The notes: generated by a model not told the origin, from the letters alone. Positions 46,637-55,740 are shown, numbered from the stretch's first letter. The stretch: DNA of 64,000 nt from Bradyrhizobium oligotrophicum S58 (GCF_000344805.1 NC_020453.1:4187001-4251000); one strand, 5' to 3'. Numbers and translations: made by a program.

Positions 46637-47404
46637 TCAAGCCGAGATCGAATAGCCGCCATCGACGGGAATCGCGGTACCCGTGACGAAGTCCGAGGCC
46701 GCCGAGCTCAGGAACGTGGCAATACCGGCGAAGTCGTCGATGCCGCCCCATCGTGCGGCGGGGGTGCGCGCCAGCACCCGGTCGTGCAGGCCATCGATCT
46801 GCTGACGGGCCGCCCGGGTGAGATCGGTGTCGATCCAGCCCGGCAGGATCGCATTGACCTGGATGTTGTCGGGCGCCCAGGCGCAGGCACAGGCGCGCGT
46901 ATACTGCACGATCCCGCCTTTGCTGGCGGCATAGGCCGGAGCGAAGCTGGCGCCGAAGATCGACAGCATCGAGCCGATGTTGACGATCTTGCCGCCGCCT
47001 GCGGCTTTGAGGGCCGGGTAGGCGGCCTTCGAGCACAAGAAGGCGCTGGTGAGGTTTGTGTCGATCACCTGCTGCCACTCCTCGAGCTCGAGCAGATGAG
47101 GCGGCTTGCGGATGCTCATGCCGGCATTGTTGATGAGGATGTCGATTCGACCGAGGCTGCCGGCGACACGATCGACCATGGCTGCGACGTCGTCCTTGTT
47201 GCTGACGTCGGCCGTGACCGCGATCGCGCGGACACCGCGGCCGGCGAGATCGGCCACCGCCGCCTTCGACTTGGTCTCGTTGCGGCCGACCACGGCGATA
47301 TCAGCGCCGGCATCGGCGAGCCCGCGCGCCATGCCGAGGCCAATTCCGCCATTGCCGCCAGTCACGATCGCAACCTTGCCGCTGAGGTCGAAACGGCTTG
47401 CCAT
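46637..47404 (-). CDS. Short-chain dehydrogenase/reductase
   Basis: 255 residues. Classical SDR: TGGNGGIGLG cofactor motif, NNAG, catalytic Ser in NIGSMLSIFG, and YAASKGG (Tyr and Lys). The end TGTAIPVDGGYSISA is typical of the KduD/gluconate dehydrogenase-like branch. Probably NAD(H)-dependent, as no basic residue follows the glycine motif except R in VGRNETK, which allows NADP. Substrate unknown. It lies 27 bp downstream of the small membrane protein gene. Confidence 0.9.
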   Translation of the reverse strand: MASRFDLSGKVAIVTGGNGGIGLGMARGLADAGADIAVVGRNETKSKAAVADLAGRGVRAIAVTADVSNKDDVAAMVDRVAGSLGRIDILINNAGMSIRKPPHLLELEEWQQVIDTNLTSAFLCSKAAYPALKAAGGGKIVNIGSMLSIFGASFAPAYAASKGGIVQYTRACACAWAPDNIQVNAILPGWIDTDLTRAARQQIDGLHDRVLARTPAARWGGIDDFAGIATFLSSAASDFVTGTAIPVDGGYSISA

Positions 47405-47431
47405 GCGTCATCTCCAAATTGGTTCGAGGCG

Positions 47432-47617
47432 TCAGCAGGTGCCCTGCCAGATCATCACCAGGCCCAGCGCGCCCATGCCGACACCGTAGCCGGCCCATTG
47501 CAGCTGGTTGATCATGAAGCTCGTCCGCGGCCAGGCAACAACCCCGGTGCCCTGACCGACCCACAGCAGCCCAATGGCAAGCAGGAGCAGGCCACCGATC
47601 ATCAAGAACCTCCGCAT
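47432..47617 (-). CDS. Small two-helix membrane protein
   Basis: 61 residues from the ATG at 47617, chosen because GGAGAGG sits 6-8 bases upstream. An ATG two codons earlier is too close to that site. Two hydrophobic helices (about 3-22 and 38-56) are joined by a short loop. The ORF is short but protein-like and has a strong ribosome site. No family function known. It is probably cotranscribed with the downstream SDR gene. Confidence 0.65.
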   Translation of the reverse strand: MRRFLMIGGLLLLAIGLLWVGQGTGVVAWPRTSFMINQLQWAGYGVGMGALGLVMIWQGTC

Positions 47618-47742
47618 GGCCATTCCTCTCCCTGGTCGACCGGCTTCACGGCATCGGAGATGCCGCGAGCGTCTTTTTTGTGAAGTTTCGTGACCAGGAA
47701 GCTAGCGGCGGACAAGACGGATGGCCAGCGGATCCGAAGGCC

Positions 47743-47775
47743 AAAACAAAAAGCCCCGGATGATCCGGGGCTTTT
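47743..47775 (-). terminator. Rho-independent terminator of the outer-membrane protein gene
   Basis: Perfect 12 bp stem AAAAGCCCCGGA / TCCGGGGCTTTT with a 3 nt loop (47749-47775), read on the minus strand and followed by TTTTTGTTTT. It lies 35 bp past the barrel gene's stop. Confidence 0.92.
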
Positions 47776-47809
47776 CGCAGCAAGGTAGGGAATGCCGAGT
47801 GGGGACTGC

Positions 47810-48589
47810 TCAGTACTTGACCACCGGGCCGGTCCAGTTGAAGCGGTAGACCAGCGAGGTGCTGATGGTCTGCACCCAGGGCTTGAAGGTGACGGAGTCC
47901 GTGCTGAGAGCATTGGTGCCATCGAAGCGCACGGCAATATCGCTCTTGTTGTAGAAGGCGGTGCGATATTCCGTCTTCATGAACCAGCCCGGAGCCGAGA
48001 TACCGAAGATGTTCAGGTTGTTCTCGACACCACCGCCGATGAACCAGCCATTGCGGTTGAAGGAGTCGGTGTGGAAGCCCGACGCTGCGCCGGTGAACAC
48101 CGAGTTCAGAGTGGTGCCCGACCAGTGCGATCCGGTGTAACCACCGTTCACGTAGGACAGGACGTTCGGGGCAACCAGATAGCCGACGCGCACGCCAGCG
48201 GCCCAGCTGTCCTGCAGCTTGATGCGGCCGGTGAAGCCGGCGAACTGATCCTGGATGTCGCCGCGCAGGCTGCCGAACTGGCCATCGCCGAACACACCGA
48301 CAACCCACGACGGATTGACCTGCCAGTCGTAACCAGCACCAACGGTACCGAACCAGCCGTCGCCACCGACGCGCTGATTGACCGTCGACGCGAAGCCGGT
48401 ACGGTTGCTGTTCGAGTCAGCATCCCAGATGCCGCCACCAGCACCACCGAAGATGTAGAAGCCGGTCCAGCTCGGAGCCACCGGTGCCATCATCGGAGCC
48501 TTCGCGTAGGGACGCGCAGCCAGATCGGCAGCCGACGCTGCGCCCGTCATCACCACCACCGCGGTCGTAGCAAGCAAAAGCTTTTTCAT
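47810..48589 (-). CDS. Outer-membrane beta-barrel protein (Omp25/31-like)
   Basis: 259 residues from the ATG at 48589 with GGGGA upstream. A TTG two codons earlier is rejected. Signal peptide MKKLLLATTAVVVMTGAASA, then a mature start ADLAARPY.KAP typical of rhizobial Omp25/31 proteins, and WTGFYIFGGAGGG as the first strand. The rest alternates as an eight-strand barrel ending YRFNWTGPVVKY. Probably an abundant surface protein. It has its own terminator and a 240 bp upstream region. Confidence 0.9.
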   Translation of the reverse strand: MKKLLLATTAVVVMTGAASAADLAARPYAKAPMMAPVAPSWTGFYIFGGAGGGIWDADSNSNRTGFASTVNQRVGGDGWFGTVGAGYDWQVNPSWVVGVFGDGQFGSLRGDIQDQFAGFTGRIKLQDSWAAGVRVGYLVAPNVLSYVNGGYTGSHWSGTTLNSVFTGAASGFHTDSFNRNGWFIGGGVENNLNIFGISAPGWFMKTEYRTAFYNKSDIAVRFDGTNALSTDSVTFKPWVQTISTSLVYRFNWTGPVVKY

Positions 48590-48760
48590 ATCCAATTCCC
48601 CAAGATCGACGTGGTCGCAAATGCCAGTTAGCGGCGGCGATTCCCTCGCCAGATGTGCCCGAACTATAGCCGATTGGTGCCCAAAAGCTGTTGCCGGTTG
48701 AGCACACCGGAGGGGAAAGTGCGGTGCGGAACACCGCGTATCTTTATAAGCGGCTGAAAT

Positions 48761-48801
48761 GCAAAAAGAAAAGCAGGCCCACGCGAGTGCGTGGAACCTG
48801 C
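48761..48801 (-). terminator. Rho-independent terminator of parE
   Basis: On the minus strand, a stem with outer arms GCAGG/CCTGC and inner 6 bp arms CCACGC/GCGTGG around a tetraloop (48773-48801) is followed by TTTTCTTTTTGC. It lies 28 bp downstream of the parE stop codon. Confidence 0.9.
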
Positions 48802-48828
48802 AATCGGGGCGTGAAATCGGGTCGAAAG

Positions 48829-50892
48829 CTAGACGTCGAGCAGCTCATCGCCCGCAAATTCCGCTTTCTCCGAAATAAAGGCGAAGCGCGCCTCCGCCTT
48901 GGTCCCCATCAGCCGCTCGACCGAGTCGGCGGTACCGTCGCGGTCGTCGGCCAGAAGGACCACCCGCAGCAGGGTGCGCTTGGCCGGATCCATGGTGGTT
49001 TCCTTCAGCTGCGCCGGCATCATTTCGCCCAGACCTTTGAAGCGGCCGATGTCGACCTTGGCGTTGGCATTGAATTCGCGCTTCAGGAGCTCGTCGCGAT
49101 GGGCGTCGTCGCGGGCGTAGAACGTCTTGCTGCCATGGGTGAGCCGGTAGAGCGGCGGCACCGCGAGGTAGAGATGCCCCTCATCGATCAGCCGCGGCAT
49201 CTGCCGGTAGAAGAAGGTGATGAGCAGCGAGGCGATGTGGGCGCCGTCGACGTCGGCGTCGGTCATGATGATGATGCGCTGGTAGCGCAGATCCTCTTCG
49301 CGATACGACGCGCTGGTGCCGGCGCCGATCGCCATCACGAGATCGGCGAGTTGGGCATTCGCCGTCAGCTTGTCCTTGCCGGCCGAGGCCACGTTGAGGA
49401 TCTTGCCACGCAGCGGCAGCACCGCCTGCCTCTTGCGGTCGCGCGCCTGCTTGGCGCTGCCGCCTGCCGAATCGCCCTCGACGATGAACAGCTCGGAGCC
49501 TTCGGTGCCGGCGTCGGTGCAGTCGGCGAGCTTGCCAGGCAGGCGCAGCTTCTTGGTGGCGGTCTTGCGCGCCGTCTCCTTCTCCTGGCGGCGGCGGATG
49601 CGATCCTCGGCGCGCTCGATGACGAAGTCGAGCAGCCGATTGGCCTGTACCGGATTGCCCGAGAGCCAATGATCGAACGGGTCCTTGACGGCCTGCTCGA
49701 CGATGCGCTGCGCCTCCGCGGTGGCGAGGCGGTCCTTGGTCTGACCTTGGAATTCCGGCTCGCGCACGAACACCGAGAGCATGATGGCGGCGCCTGCCAT
49801 GATGTCCTCGGAGGTGATGTTGGTTGAACGCTTGCCCTGGCCGACGCGCTCGGCGTGGTCCTTCAGGCCGCGAAGCAGTGCGCTGCGGATGCCGGATTCG
49901 TGGGTGCCGCCGTCGGGCGTCGGAATCGTGTTGCAGTAGGACGACAGGAAGCCGTCGGCGTCAGCGGTCCACGCCACCGCCCATTCGCAGCCGCCGTGGC
50001 CGCCGGTGCGGCCGGACTTGCCGGCGAAGATGTCGGGATGGACCAGAGTGTCGGCGTGGATCGCCGCGGCCAGATAGTCCTTCAGGCCGCCGGGGAAGTG
50101 GAAGGTCGCCTCGGGCTCGACGTCCTCGATGCCCTTCAGCAGCGACGGATCGCACTTCCAGCGGATCTCGACGCCGCCGAACAGATAGGCCTTCGAGCGC
50201 GCCATCTTGAACAGGCGCTGCGGCTTGAACGTGGCCTTGCCGCCGAAAATGGTGGGGTCGGGCTGGAAGCGGATCCTGGTGCCGCGGCGGTTGGCGACCT
50301 TGCCGACTTCCTCGAGCTTGCCCTTGGGATGGCCGCGCTCGAAGATCATGCGGTAGAGCTTCTGGTTGCGTGCGACCTCGACCTCGAGCCGGGTCGACAG
50401 CGCGTTCACCACGGAGATGCCGACGCCGTGCAGGCCGCCCGAGGTCTCGTAGACCTTGGAATCGAACTTGCCGCCCGCGTGCAGCGTGCACATGATGATT
50501 TCGAGCGCCGACTTCTTCGGAAACTTCGGATGCGGATCGATCGGAATGCCGCGGCCGTTGTCGGTCACGGTGAGGAAGCCCTCGGCGTCGAGCTCGACCT
50601 CGATGAAGGTGGCATGGCCCGCCAGCGCCTCGTCCATCGAGTTGTCGATGACCTCGGCGAACAGATGATGCAGCGCCTTCTCGTCGGTGCCGCCGATATA
50701 CATGCCGGGGCGGCGCCGCACCGGCTCCAGGCCCTCGAGGACCTCGATGTCGCGGGCGGTGTAGTCGCCCTCCGCACCCGCCGCTCGGGCGGACGGCTTG
50801 GCCGGAGCCTTGCCCTTGGCGGCGAACGCCGCCAAGGGGTCGGTGACGCCCTTGGCCTTGGCTTTTGCAGCTGATTTCAACGGCTTACCCAT
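48829..50892 (-). CDS. parE: DNA topoisomerase IV subunit B
   Basis: 687 residues from the ATG at 50892. The open frame to 51129 is a non-protein extension. ATPase subunit of topoisomerase IV, which decatenates daughter chromosomes. GHKL motifs EVIDNSMDEAL, DNGRGIP, GGLHGVG. TOPRIM domain with EGDSAGGSA and DADVDGAHI. The end QRGLG-type region FKGLGEMMPAQLKETTMDP confirms type II topoisomerase B. A Lys/Ala-rich N-terminus (about 1-45) precedes the ATPase domain, as in many alphaproteobacterial ParE proteins. parC is not in the window. Confidence 0.96.
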   Translation of the reverse strand: MGKPLKSAAKAKAKGVTDPLAAFAAKGKAPAKPSARAAGAEGDYTARDIEVLEGLEPVRRRPGMYIGGTDEKALHHLFAEVIDNSMDEALAGHATFIEVELDAEGFLTVTDNGRGIPIDPHPKFPKKSALEIIMCTLHAGGKFDSKVYETSGGLHGVGISVVNALSTRLEVEVARNQKLYRMIFERGHPKGKLEEVGKVANRRGTRIRFQPDPTIFGGKATFKPQRLFKMARSKAYLFGGVEIRWKCDPSLLKGIEDVEPEATFHFPGGLKDYLAAAIHADTLVHPDIFAGKSGRTGGHGGCEWAVAWTADADGFLSSYCNTIPTPDGGTHESGIRSALLRGLKDHAERVGQGKRSTNITSEDIMAGAAIMLSVFVREPEFQGQTKDRLATAEAQRIVEQAVKDPFDHWLSGNPVQANRLLDFVIERAEDRIRRRQEKETARKTATKKLRLPGKLADCTDAGTEGSELFIVEGDSAGGSAKQARDRKRQAVLPLRGKILNVASAGKDKLTANAQLADLVMAIGAGTSASYREEDLRYQRIIIMTDADVDGAHIASLLITFFYRQMPRLIDEGHLYLAVPPLYRLTHGSKTFYARDDAHRDELLKREFNANAKVDIGRFKGLGEMMPAQLKETTMDPAKRTLLRVVLLADDRDGTADSVERLMGTKAEARFAFISEKAEFAGDELLDV

Positions 50893-51162
50893 GGAATCTG
50901 ATGTCGCGCTTGCGCAAGATGGAACGAATCGTTGAGCCTGACTATGCCATGGACCGGCATAAAACAATGACCCCGGAAACAATGACCCTGGCCGGAACGG
51001 GGCGTCTTCGACCGGTTCCTGCGGCTGGGCTGGCCCGTTCACGCGGCACAGCCGGTTGTTGTGACTTGAAGTCGGCCGGCTCCGTGGCGTACCAGTCTGC
51101 GCCAGGGAACCGCGAAGGCCTTCAAGCACTTAGGGCCACGGAGCAGGAAAGGCATCGAGCAG

Positions 51163-51693
51163 ATGGAAGATTTTGGCCGCGCGGTAGCCGATTTCGTGCG
51201 CGACCATCAGGCCTGGGCTGCTCCGATCGTTCTGCTGCTCGCGTTCGGCGAATCGCTGGCCTTCATCTCGCTCCTGATTCCAGCCTGGGGCGCCCTGGTC
51301 GCCATCGGCGCCCTGATCGGCGCTACTGGGATCAGCTTCTGGCCGGTGTGGCTGGCCGGCGGTATTGGCGCCGCGCTGGGGGATTGGGTCTCCTACTGGT
51401 TTGGTTACCGCTACAAGGATCGCGTCGCCCAGATGTGGCCGTTGTCGCGCTATCCGGAGCTCCTGCCGCGCGGCGAGGCCTTCGTGCGTGACTGGGGCGT
51501 GCCGAGCATCTTCATCGGCCGGTTCTTCGGCCCGTTGCGCGCGTCGGTCCCGCTGGCCGCGGGCATCTTCGAGATGCCGTATATGGTGTTCCAGGTCGCC
51601 AATTTCGTCTCGGCGCTGGTGTGGTCGGCCGTGCTGCTGCTGTTCGGCGACGTGATCGGGCGGATCATCGAATGGCTGTGGCGCACGGTTTGA
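51163..51693 (+). CDS. DedA family membrane protein
   Basis: 176 residues with about four to five helices. DedA hallmarks: FGESLAFISLLIPAWG, GGIGAALGDWVSYWFGYRY and FIGRFFGPLRASVPLAAGIFEM. DedA proteins are thought to be proton-driven lipid (undecaprenyl phosphate or phospholipid) flippases. It is divergent from parE with 270 bp between, and stops 22 bp before the promoter of the next transcription unit. Confidence 0.9.
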   Translation: MEDFGRAVADFVRDHQAWAAPIVLLLAFGESLAFISLLIPAWGALVAIGALIGATGISFWPVWLAGGIGAALGDWVSYWFGYRYKDRVAQMWPLSRYPELLPRGEAFVRDWGVPSIFIGRFFGPLRASVPLAAGIFEMPYMVFQVANFVSALVWSAVLLLFGDVIGRIIEWLWRTV

Positions 51694-51715
51694 CGCCCGC
51701 TGGCGAGCTGCGACC

Positions 51716-51744
51716 TTGACGCAGGAACCTGACGGCCTTATAGG
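51716..51744 (+). promoter_or_regulatory. Predicted sigma-70-type promoter for the leader ORF-paiB-argC unit
   Basis: TTGACG (51716-51721), 17 bp spacer, TATAGG (51739-51744). A start six to eight bases past the -10 falls at about 51751, only two or three bases before the ATG at 51754, so the first ORF would be essentially leaderless. Confidence 0.6.
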
Positions 51745-51753
51745 CCTGCGCCC

Positions 51754-51831
51754 ATGATCAACGTAGCGACCAACATGTTCGCCATTGAACGCCGCCGTAC
51801 CCTCGCGGTGCGGGCGGTGATCTGCGTCTAG
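51754..51831 (+). CDS. Putative 25-codon leader peptide with an Arg-Arg-Arg run
   Basis: ATG at 51754 to TAG at 51831. Codons 13-15 are CGC CGC CGT (Arg-Arg-Arg), codon 20 is another Arg, and the peptide ends AVICV. It starts two or three bases after the predicted transcription start. A 7 bp hairpin covers its last codons and stop codon, and a second hairpin follows. It lies 94 bp upstream of paiB, which is followed by argC. The layout is that of an attenuation leader peptide, possibly sensing arginine or ribosome stalling. This is my own reading. I know no published family for it. Confidence 0.5.
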   Translation: MINVATNMFAIERRRTLAVRAVICV

Positions 51832-51867
51832 ATCACAGCCCCTGCCGCCGGATCCGATCCCGCGGCA
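51817..51867 (+). promoter_or_regulatory. Two consecutive hairpins after the leader ORF
   Basis: Hairpin 1: GTGATCT (51817-51823) pairs with AGATCAC (51830-51836) and contains the leader stop codon. Hairpin 2: TGCCGC (51843-51848) pairs with GCGGCA (51862-51867), and inside it GGAT pairs with ATCC, with one C-C mismatch. No long T-run follows hairpin 2, so control might be translational or Rho-dependent. The GC-rich Arg codons (51790-51798) could pair with the GCGG stretches and give alternative folds. Confidence 0.45.
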
Positions 51868-51925
51868 AACTTTCCCCTTGCAGCGCGATTGATCAGGCGG
51901 CTCCTTCGTCCAGCAGGAGTTTCCG

Positions 51926-52576
51926 ATGTACACGCCACCGCCCTTCAAGCCCGACCGTGCCGCAAGCCTCGGCTTTGCGGACGCCCGCGGCTTCGGCACG
52001 GTCTGCGCGTGGGACGGGACGAAGCCGATCGCGTCCTTGGTGCCGTTTCATCTGGGTTCGCTGAACGACGGCACGCCGCAGGTCTTCTTCCATGTCGCCC
52101 GGGGCAATCCGCTGGCCAAGCTCGCCGACGGCAAGACGCCGTGGCTGCTCGCCGTCAACGGCGCCGATGCCTACGTGTCGGCCGACTGGTACGTGTCGCC
52201 TGACCAGGTGCCGACCTGGCTCTATCAGGCGGTGCATCTGACCGGTACGTCGCGGGTGCTCTCGGAGGCCGAGCTTGCACTGCAGGTGGACGCCGTCAGC
52301 GCCAAATTCGAGCAGTGGCTGCTGCCGAAGACCCCATGGACGTCCGATAAGATGGCTGCCGGCCGCCTCGAAGCCATGCGCAAGGCGATCGTCGGCATCG
52401 TGATGACGATCGACGACGTCGAAGGCAGCTTCAAGCTCAACCAGCACAAGTCCGAGGCCGACTACGCGGCGGTCGCGACCCGGCTCGGCGAGCAGCCCGA
52501 CATCGGCTCGCAACAAATTTCCTCTCTCATGCGGCAGGCGCGGCCCCAGGCCTTTGCCGGCGAAACTCAGACTTAG
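51926..52576 (+). CDS. PaiB-like FMN-binding regulator/oxidase-fold protein
   Basis: 216 residues. The start MYTPPPFKPD and the split-barrel FMN-binding fold (LVPFHLG, FFHVARGNPLAK, ADWYVSPDQVPTWLYQAVHLTG) match PaiB family proteins, annotated as negative regulators in Bacillus, where PaiA/PaiB relate to polyamine and protease control. GIVMTIDDVEGSFKLNQHKSEAD is the conserved C-terminal motif. It has AGGAG seven bases upstream and is separated from argC by 12 bp, implying an operon. Confidence 0.88.
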   Translation: MYTPPPFKPDRAASLGFADARGFGTVCAWDGTKPIASLVPFHLGSLNDGTPQVFFHVARGNPLAKLADGKTPWLLAVNGADAYVSADWYVSPDQVPTWLYQAVHLTGTSRVLSEAELALQVDAVSAKFEQWLLPKTPWTSDKMAAGRLEAMRKAIVGIVMTIDDVEGSFKLNQHKSEADYAAVATRLGEQPDIGSQQISSLMRQARPQAFAGETQT

Positions 52577-52588
52577 AAGGAGCACGTC

Positions 52589-53581
52589 ATGACCGTGATC
52601 GATAGCAATTCGCAGACGGCCCGTGCGACAGCGGGCACTGCGACGCGCTCCGTGTTCGTCGACGGCGGCTCGGGCACCACGGGCCTCGGCATTGCGGAGC
52701 GGCTGGCCCATCAGAGCGACGTGGTCGTCAAGACGATCGCCGAGGACAAGCGCAAGGATCCGGCCGCCAAGCGGGCGCTGATGGCGGAGGTCGATCTCGT
52801 CATCCTCTGCCTTCCTGATGACGCCGCCAAGGAGACGGTGGCCCTGATCGACGGCATGGGCCACGCCGCGCCCAAGGTGCTGGATGCATCCACGGCGTAT
52901 CGGGTTGCGCCGGACTGGGCCTATGGCTTCCCCGAGCTCGCAGCCGACCAGTCCGACAAGGTCCGCAACGCGCGCAAGGTCTCCAATCCCGGCTGCTATC
53001 CGACCGGCGGCATCGCGCTGCTGCGGCCGCTGGTCGATGCCGGCCTGCTGCCGCAGGACTATCCGATCACCGTGAATGCGGTGAGCGGCTATTCCGGTGG
53101 CGGCAAGTCGATGATTGCGGCCTATGAGAACGGCACGGCTCCCAGCTTCGAGCTTTACGGTCTGGGCCTCGAGCACAAGCATCTGCCAGAGCTGCAACTG
53201 TATTCGCGGCTGACGCGGCGGCCGATCTTCATTCCCTCCGTGGGTAACTACCGGCAGGGCATGCTGGTTTCCGTGCCGCTGCAGCTCGATACGTTGCCGG
53301 GCAAACCTGATGGGGCAGATCTGCATGCGGCCCTGGCGAAGCATTATGCCGGCAGCAAATACGTCTCGGTGTTGCCGCTCGACGGCGCGGCGGCCAAGAG
53401 TGGCCGGCTCGAGCCGGAGGCGCTCAACGAGACCAACCAGCTCGAGCTCCATGTGTTCGCCAGCGACAAGCATCACCAGGCGGTGCTGGTGGCGCGGCTC
53501 GACAATCTCGGCAAGGGCGCCTCGGGCGCGGCCGTGCAGAACATGCGGCTGATGCTCGGGCTGCCCGATCTCGGCAGCTGA
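52589..53581 (+). CDS. argC: N-acetyl-gamma-glutamyl-phosphate reductase (type 2)
   Basis: 330 residues. Third step of arginine synthesis (NADPH-dependent). [16 protein letters not shown] cofactor motif, [18 protein letters not shown], catalytic Cys in NPGCYPTGG and the His region LEHKHLPEL. The length fits the short type-2 ArgC. A strong ribosome site (AAGGAG) lies eight bases upstream. It shares a transcription unit with the paiB-like gene and the leader ORF. No other arg gene is in the window. Confidence 0.93.
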   Translation: MTVIDSNSQTARATAGTATRSVFVDGGSGTTGLGIAERLAHQSDVVVKTIAEDKRKDPAAKRALMAEVDLVILCLPDDAAKETVALIDGMGHAAPKVLDASTAYRVAPDWAYGFPELAADQSDKVRNARKVSNPGCYPTGGIALLRPLVDAGLLPQDYPITVNAVSGYSGGGKSMIAAYENGTAPSFELYGLGLEHKHLPELQLYSRLTRRPIFIPSVGNYRQGMLVSVPLQLDTLPGKPDGADLHAALAKHYAGSKYVSVLPLDGAAAKSGRLEPEALNETNQLELHVFASDKHHQAVLVARLDNLGKGASGAAVQNMRLMLGLPDLGS

Positions 53582-53597
53582 GATCGAACTGATTACT

Positions 53598-53617
53598 CCG
53601 GCCGCAGGAGCGGCCGG
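53598..53617 (+). terminator. GC-rich hairpin after argC
   Basis: CCGGCCGC-AGGA-GCGGCCGG, perfect 8 bp stem with a tetraloop, 17 bp past the argC stop. There is no T-run, so it may terminate weakly or stabilise the mRNA end before the threonine dehydratase gene. Confidence 0.45.
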
Positions 53618-53698
53618 CTCGATCGGCAACATCATGCGACAGCCGGGGCTCCGCCGGCATCGCCGTGCAATGACGCACGCTGAGGAATGGGCAGACCC

Positions 53699-54925
53699 AT
53701 GACCGCCACCGATTTGAATGCGCTGCCCGTCACCGTGAACGATGTGCGCGCTGCCGCGGAAACCATCAGCGGCGCGGTGCTCGCGACCGCCTGCAATCAG
53801 AGCCGCACGCTCGGCGAGATCTGCGGCTGCAACATCTGGCTGAAATTCGAGAACCTGCAGTTCACCTCCTCTTTCAAGGAGCGCGGCGCGCTGAACCGGC
53901 TGAATGCACTGTCCGCCGAGCAGCGGGGGCGCGGCGTGATCGCGATGTCCGCCGGCAACCACGCGCAGGGCGTGGCCTACAACGCGCGGCGGCTCGGCAT
54001 ACCCGCGACCATCGTGATGCCCGTGGGCACGCCGATGGTGAAGATCGAGAACACGCGGCGGCACGGTGCCGAGGTCATCATCTCCGGGGCCACCTTGGAA
54101 GAGGCGGGCGCGTTCGCCAGGGAGCACGGTGCAACGCATGGCATGACCATGATCCATCCCTACGACGATCCGCTGATCATCGCTGGGCAGGGCACGGTCG
54201 CGCTGGAGATGCTCGCGGCCGTGCCGGCGCTCGACACGCTCGTGGTGCCGATCGGCGGCGGCGGGCTGATCTCGGGCATGGCGGTGGCGGCGCGTGCGCT
54301 CAAGCCGGGTTTGCGGATCATCGGCGTTCAGGCCGAGCTCTACCCGTCGATGTACAATGCCGTCCGTGACGCTCAGCTGCCGATGCGCGGCGACACGCTG
54401 GCCGAGGGCATCGCAGTGAAGTCGCCGGGCCGGATCACGACCGACATCATCCGCCAGCTCATCGATGACATCCTGCTGGTCACCGAGCCGCAGATCGAGC
54501 GCGCGCTGGCGACGCTGATCTCGATCGAAAAGACGGTGGTCGAAGGCGCCGGCGCGGTCGGCCTAGCTGCGGTGCTTGCGCATCCCGGGCAGTTTGCCGG
54601 ACGCAATGTCGGCCTGGTGCTGAGCGGCGGCAACATCGACACCCGCCTCATCGCCTCGGTGTTGACCCGTGAACTTGCCCGCGAGGGACGGCTGACACAG
54701 CTGTCGATCGACATCGTCGATCGCCCGGGACAACTCGCCGCCGTCTCGACCTTGCTTGCGGACGCCGGCGCCAACATCATCGAGGTGTCGCACCAGCGCA
54801 CCTTCTCGGACCTGCCGGCGAAGGCGACGCTGCTGGAGCTGGTGATCGAGACGCGCGACCAGGCGCACCTCAACGACGTGATGGCAAAGCTGGTGGCTGC
54901 GAACTTCAAGGCGCGCTGCACCTGA
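53699..54925 (+). CDS. ilvA: Threonine ammonia-lyase (threonine dehydratase) with ACT domain
   Basis: 408 residues. The ATG at 53699 was preferred to the ATG at 53687, which directly abuts GAGGA. A fold-type-II PLP enzyme that deaminates threonine to 2-oxobutanoate. PLP lysine in SSFKERGALNRL, phosphate loop GGGGLISG, SAGNHAQGVAY. A C-terminal ACT domain (about 328-405) begins LSIDIVDRPGQLAAVSTLLADAGANI. The single short ACT domain resembles the catabolic/short IlvA type, so the symbol is tentative. Confidence 0.9.
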   Translation: MTATDLNALPVTVNDVRAAAETISGAVLATACNQSRTLGEICGCNIWLKFENLQFTSSFKERGALNRLNALSAEQRGRGVIAMSAGNHAQGVAYNARRLGIPATIVMPVGTPMVKIENTRRHGAEVIISGATLEEAGAFAREHGATHGMTMIHPYDDPLIIAGQGTVALEMLAAVPALDTLVVPIGGGGLISGMAVAARALKPGLRIIGVQAELYPSMYNAVRDAQLPMRGDTLAEGIAVKSPGRITTDIIRQLIDDILLVTEPQIERALATLISIEKTVVEGAGAVGLAAVLAHPGQFAGRNVGLVLSGGNIDTRLIASVLTRELAREGRLTQLSIDIVDRPGQLAAVSTLLADAGANIIEVSHQRTFSDLPAKATLLELVIETRDQAHLNDVMAKLVAANFKARCT

Positions 54926-54981
54926 GGGCATTGCGCGCCGTGGAAGCCGCTGCCCGGTGCGGCTACGACTCTCCGTGCGTC

Positions 54982-55740
54982 TCACACCCAGCCGCCGTCG
55001 ACGATGTAGTGCTGAGAGGTGCAGGCCGAGGCCTCATCGGAGGCGAGGAAGACGGTGAACTTCGCCACCTCGTCGGGACTGAGCTTCCGCTTCAGGCATT
55101 GCCGCTTCATGAGCTCGACCTCGCCTTCCGGCGTCATCCACTTCTCGAGCTGACGTTCGGTCATGATCCATCCCGGCGCGATCGCATTCACGCGGATATT
55201 GTAGGGACCGTAGTCGCGCGCCAGGGAGCGGGTGAGGCCGATCACGGCTGATTTGCTGGCGGTGTAGGCGGCCATGCCGCCTTGTCCGGCGATCCATGAG
55301 ATCGAGCCGAAATTGATGATGGCGCCGGCATTCGCGGCCTTCATGTCCGGCAAGACGGCTTGCGCAGCGAAGAACTGGTGCTTCAGATTGACCGCGATGC
55401 GGTCGTCCCAGAACTCCGGTGTCATCTCGTCGGTGCTGTGCCGTTCGTCATTGGCGGCGTTGTTGATGAGGATGTTGATGGCGCCATGCGCGTTGCGCGC
55501 CTCCACGACGCCGGCCTGCAAGGCGGCGATGTCGGTGAGGTCGACGCACTGGAAATGCGCGCCGAGACCTTGATCCGACAATTCGCGTTCCAGGTGTCGG
55601 CCCTCGTCGGCCTTGATGTCGAAGAACACGACATTCGATTGCTGCTGCGCGAAGCGCCGCACGATCGCAGCGCCGATTCCCGATGCGCCGCCGGTGACGA
55701 GAACCACCTTGCGGGCGAGATCGGAATAGGTGGCGGCCAT
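54982..55740 (-). CDS. Short-chain dehydrogenase/reductase, sugar-locus associated
   Basis: 252 residues. TGGASGIGAA cofactor motif, Asp at the end of the second strand (FFDIKADE), indicating NAD preference, NNAA, Ser in NFGSISWIAG, and YTASKSA. Ribosome site GGGAGGA. It is divergent from the ABC sugar-binding protein gene with 166 bp between. It probably oxidises the imported sugar to its lactone, as in L-arabinose/L-fucose/xylose oxidative routes of rhizobia. The substrate is inferred, not shown. Confidence 0.88.
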   Translation of the reverse strand: MAATYSDLARKVVLVTGGASGIGAAIVRRFAQQQSNVVFFDIKADEGRHLERELSDQGLGAHFQCVDLTDIAALQAGVVEARNAHGAINILINNAANDERHSTDEMTPEFWDDRIAVNLKHQFFAAQAVLPDMKAANAGAIINFGSISWIAGQGGMAAYTASKSAVIGLTRSLARDYGPYNIRVNAIAPGWIMTERQLEKWMTPEGEVELMKRQCLKRKLSPDEVAKFTVFLASDEASACTSQHYIVDGGWV

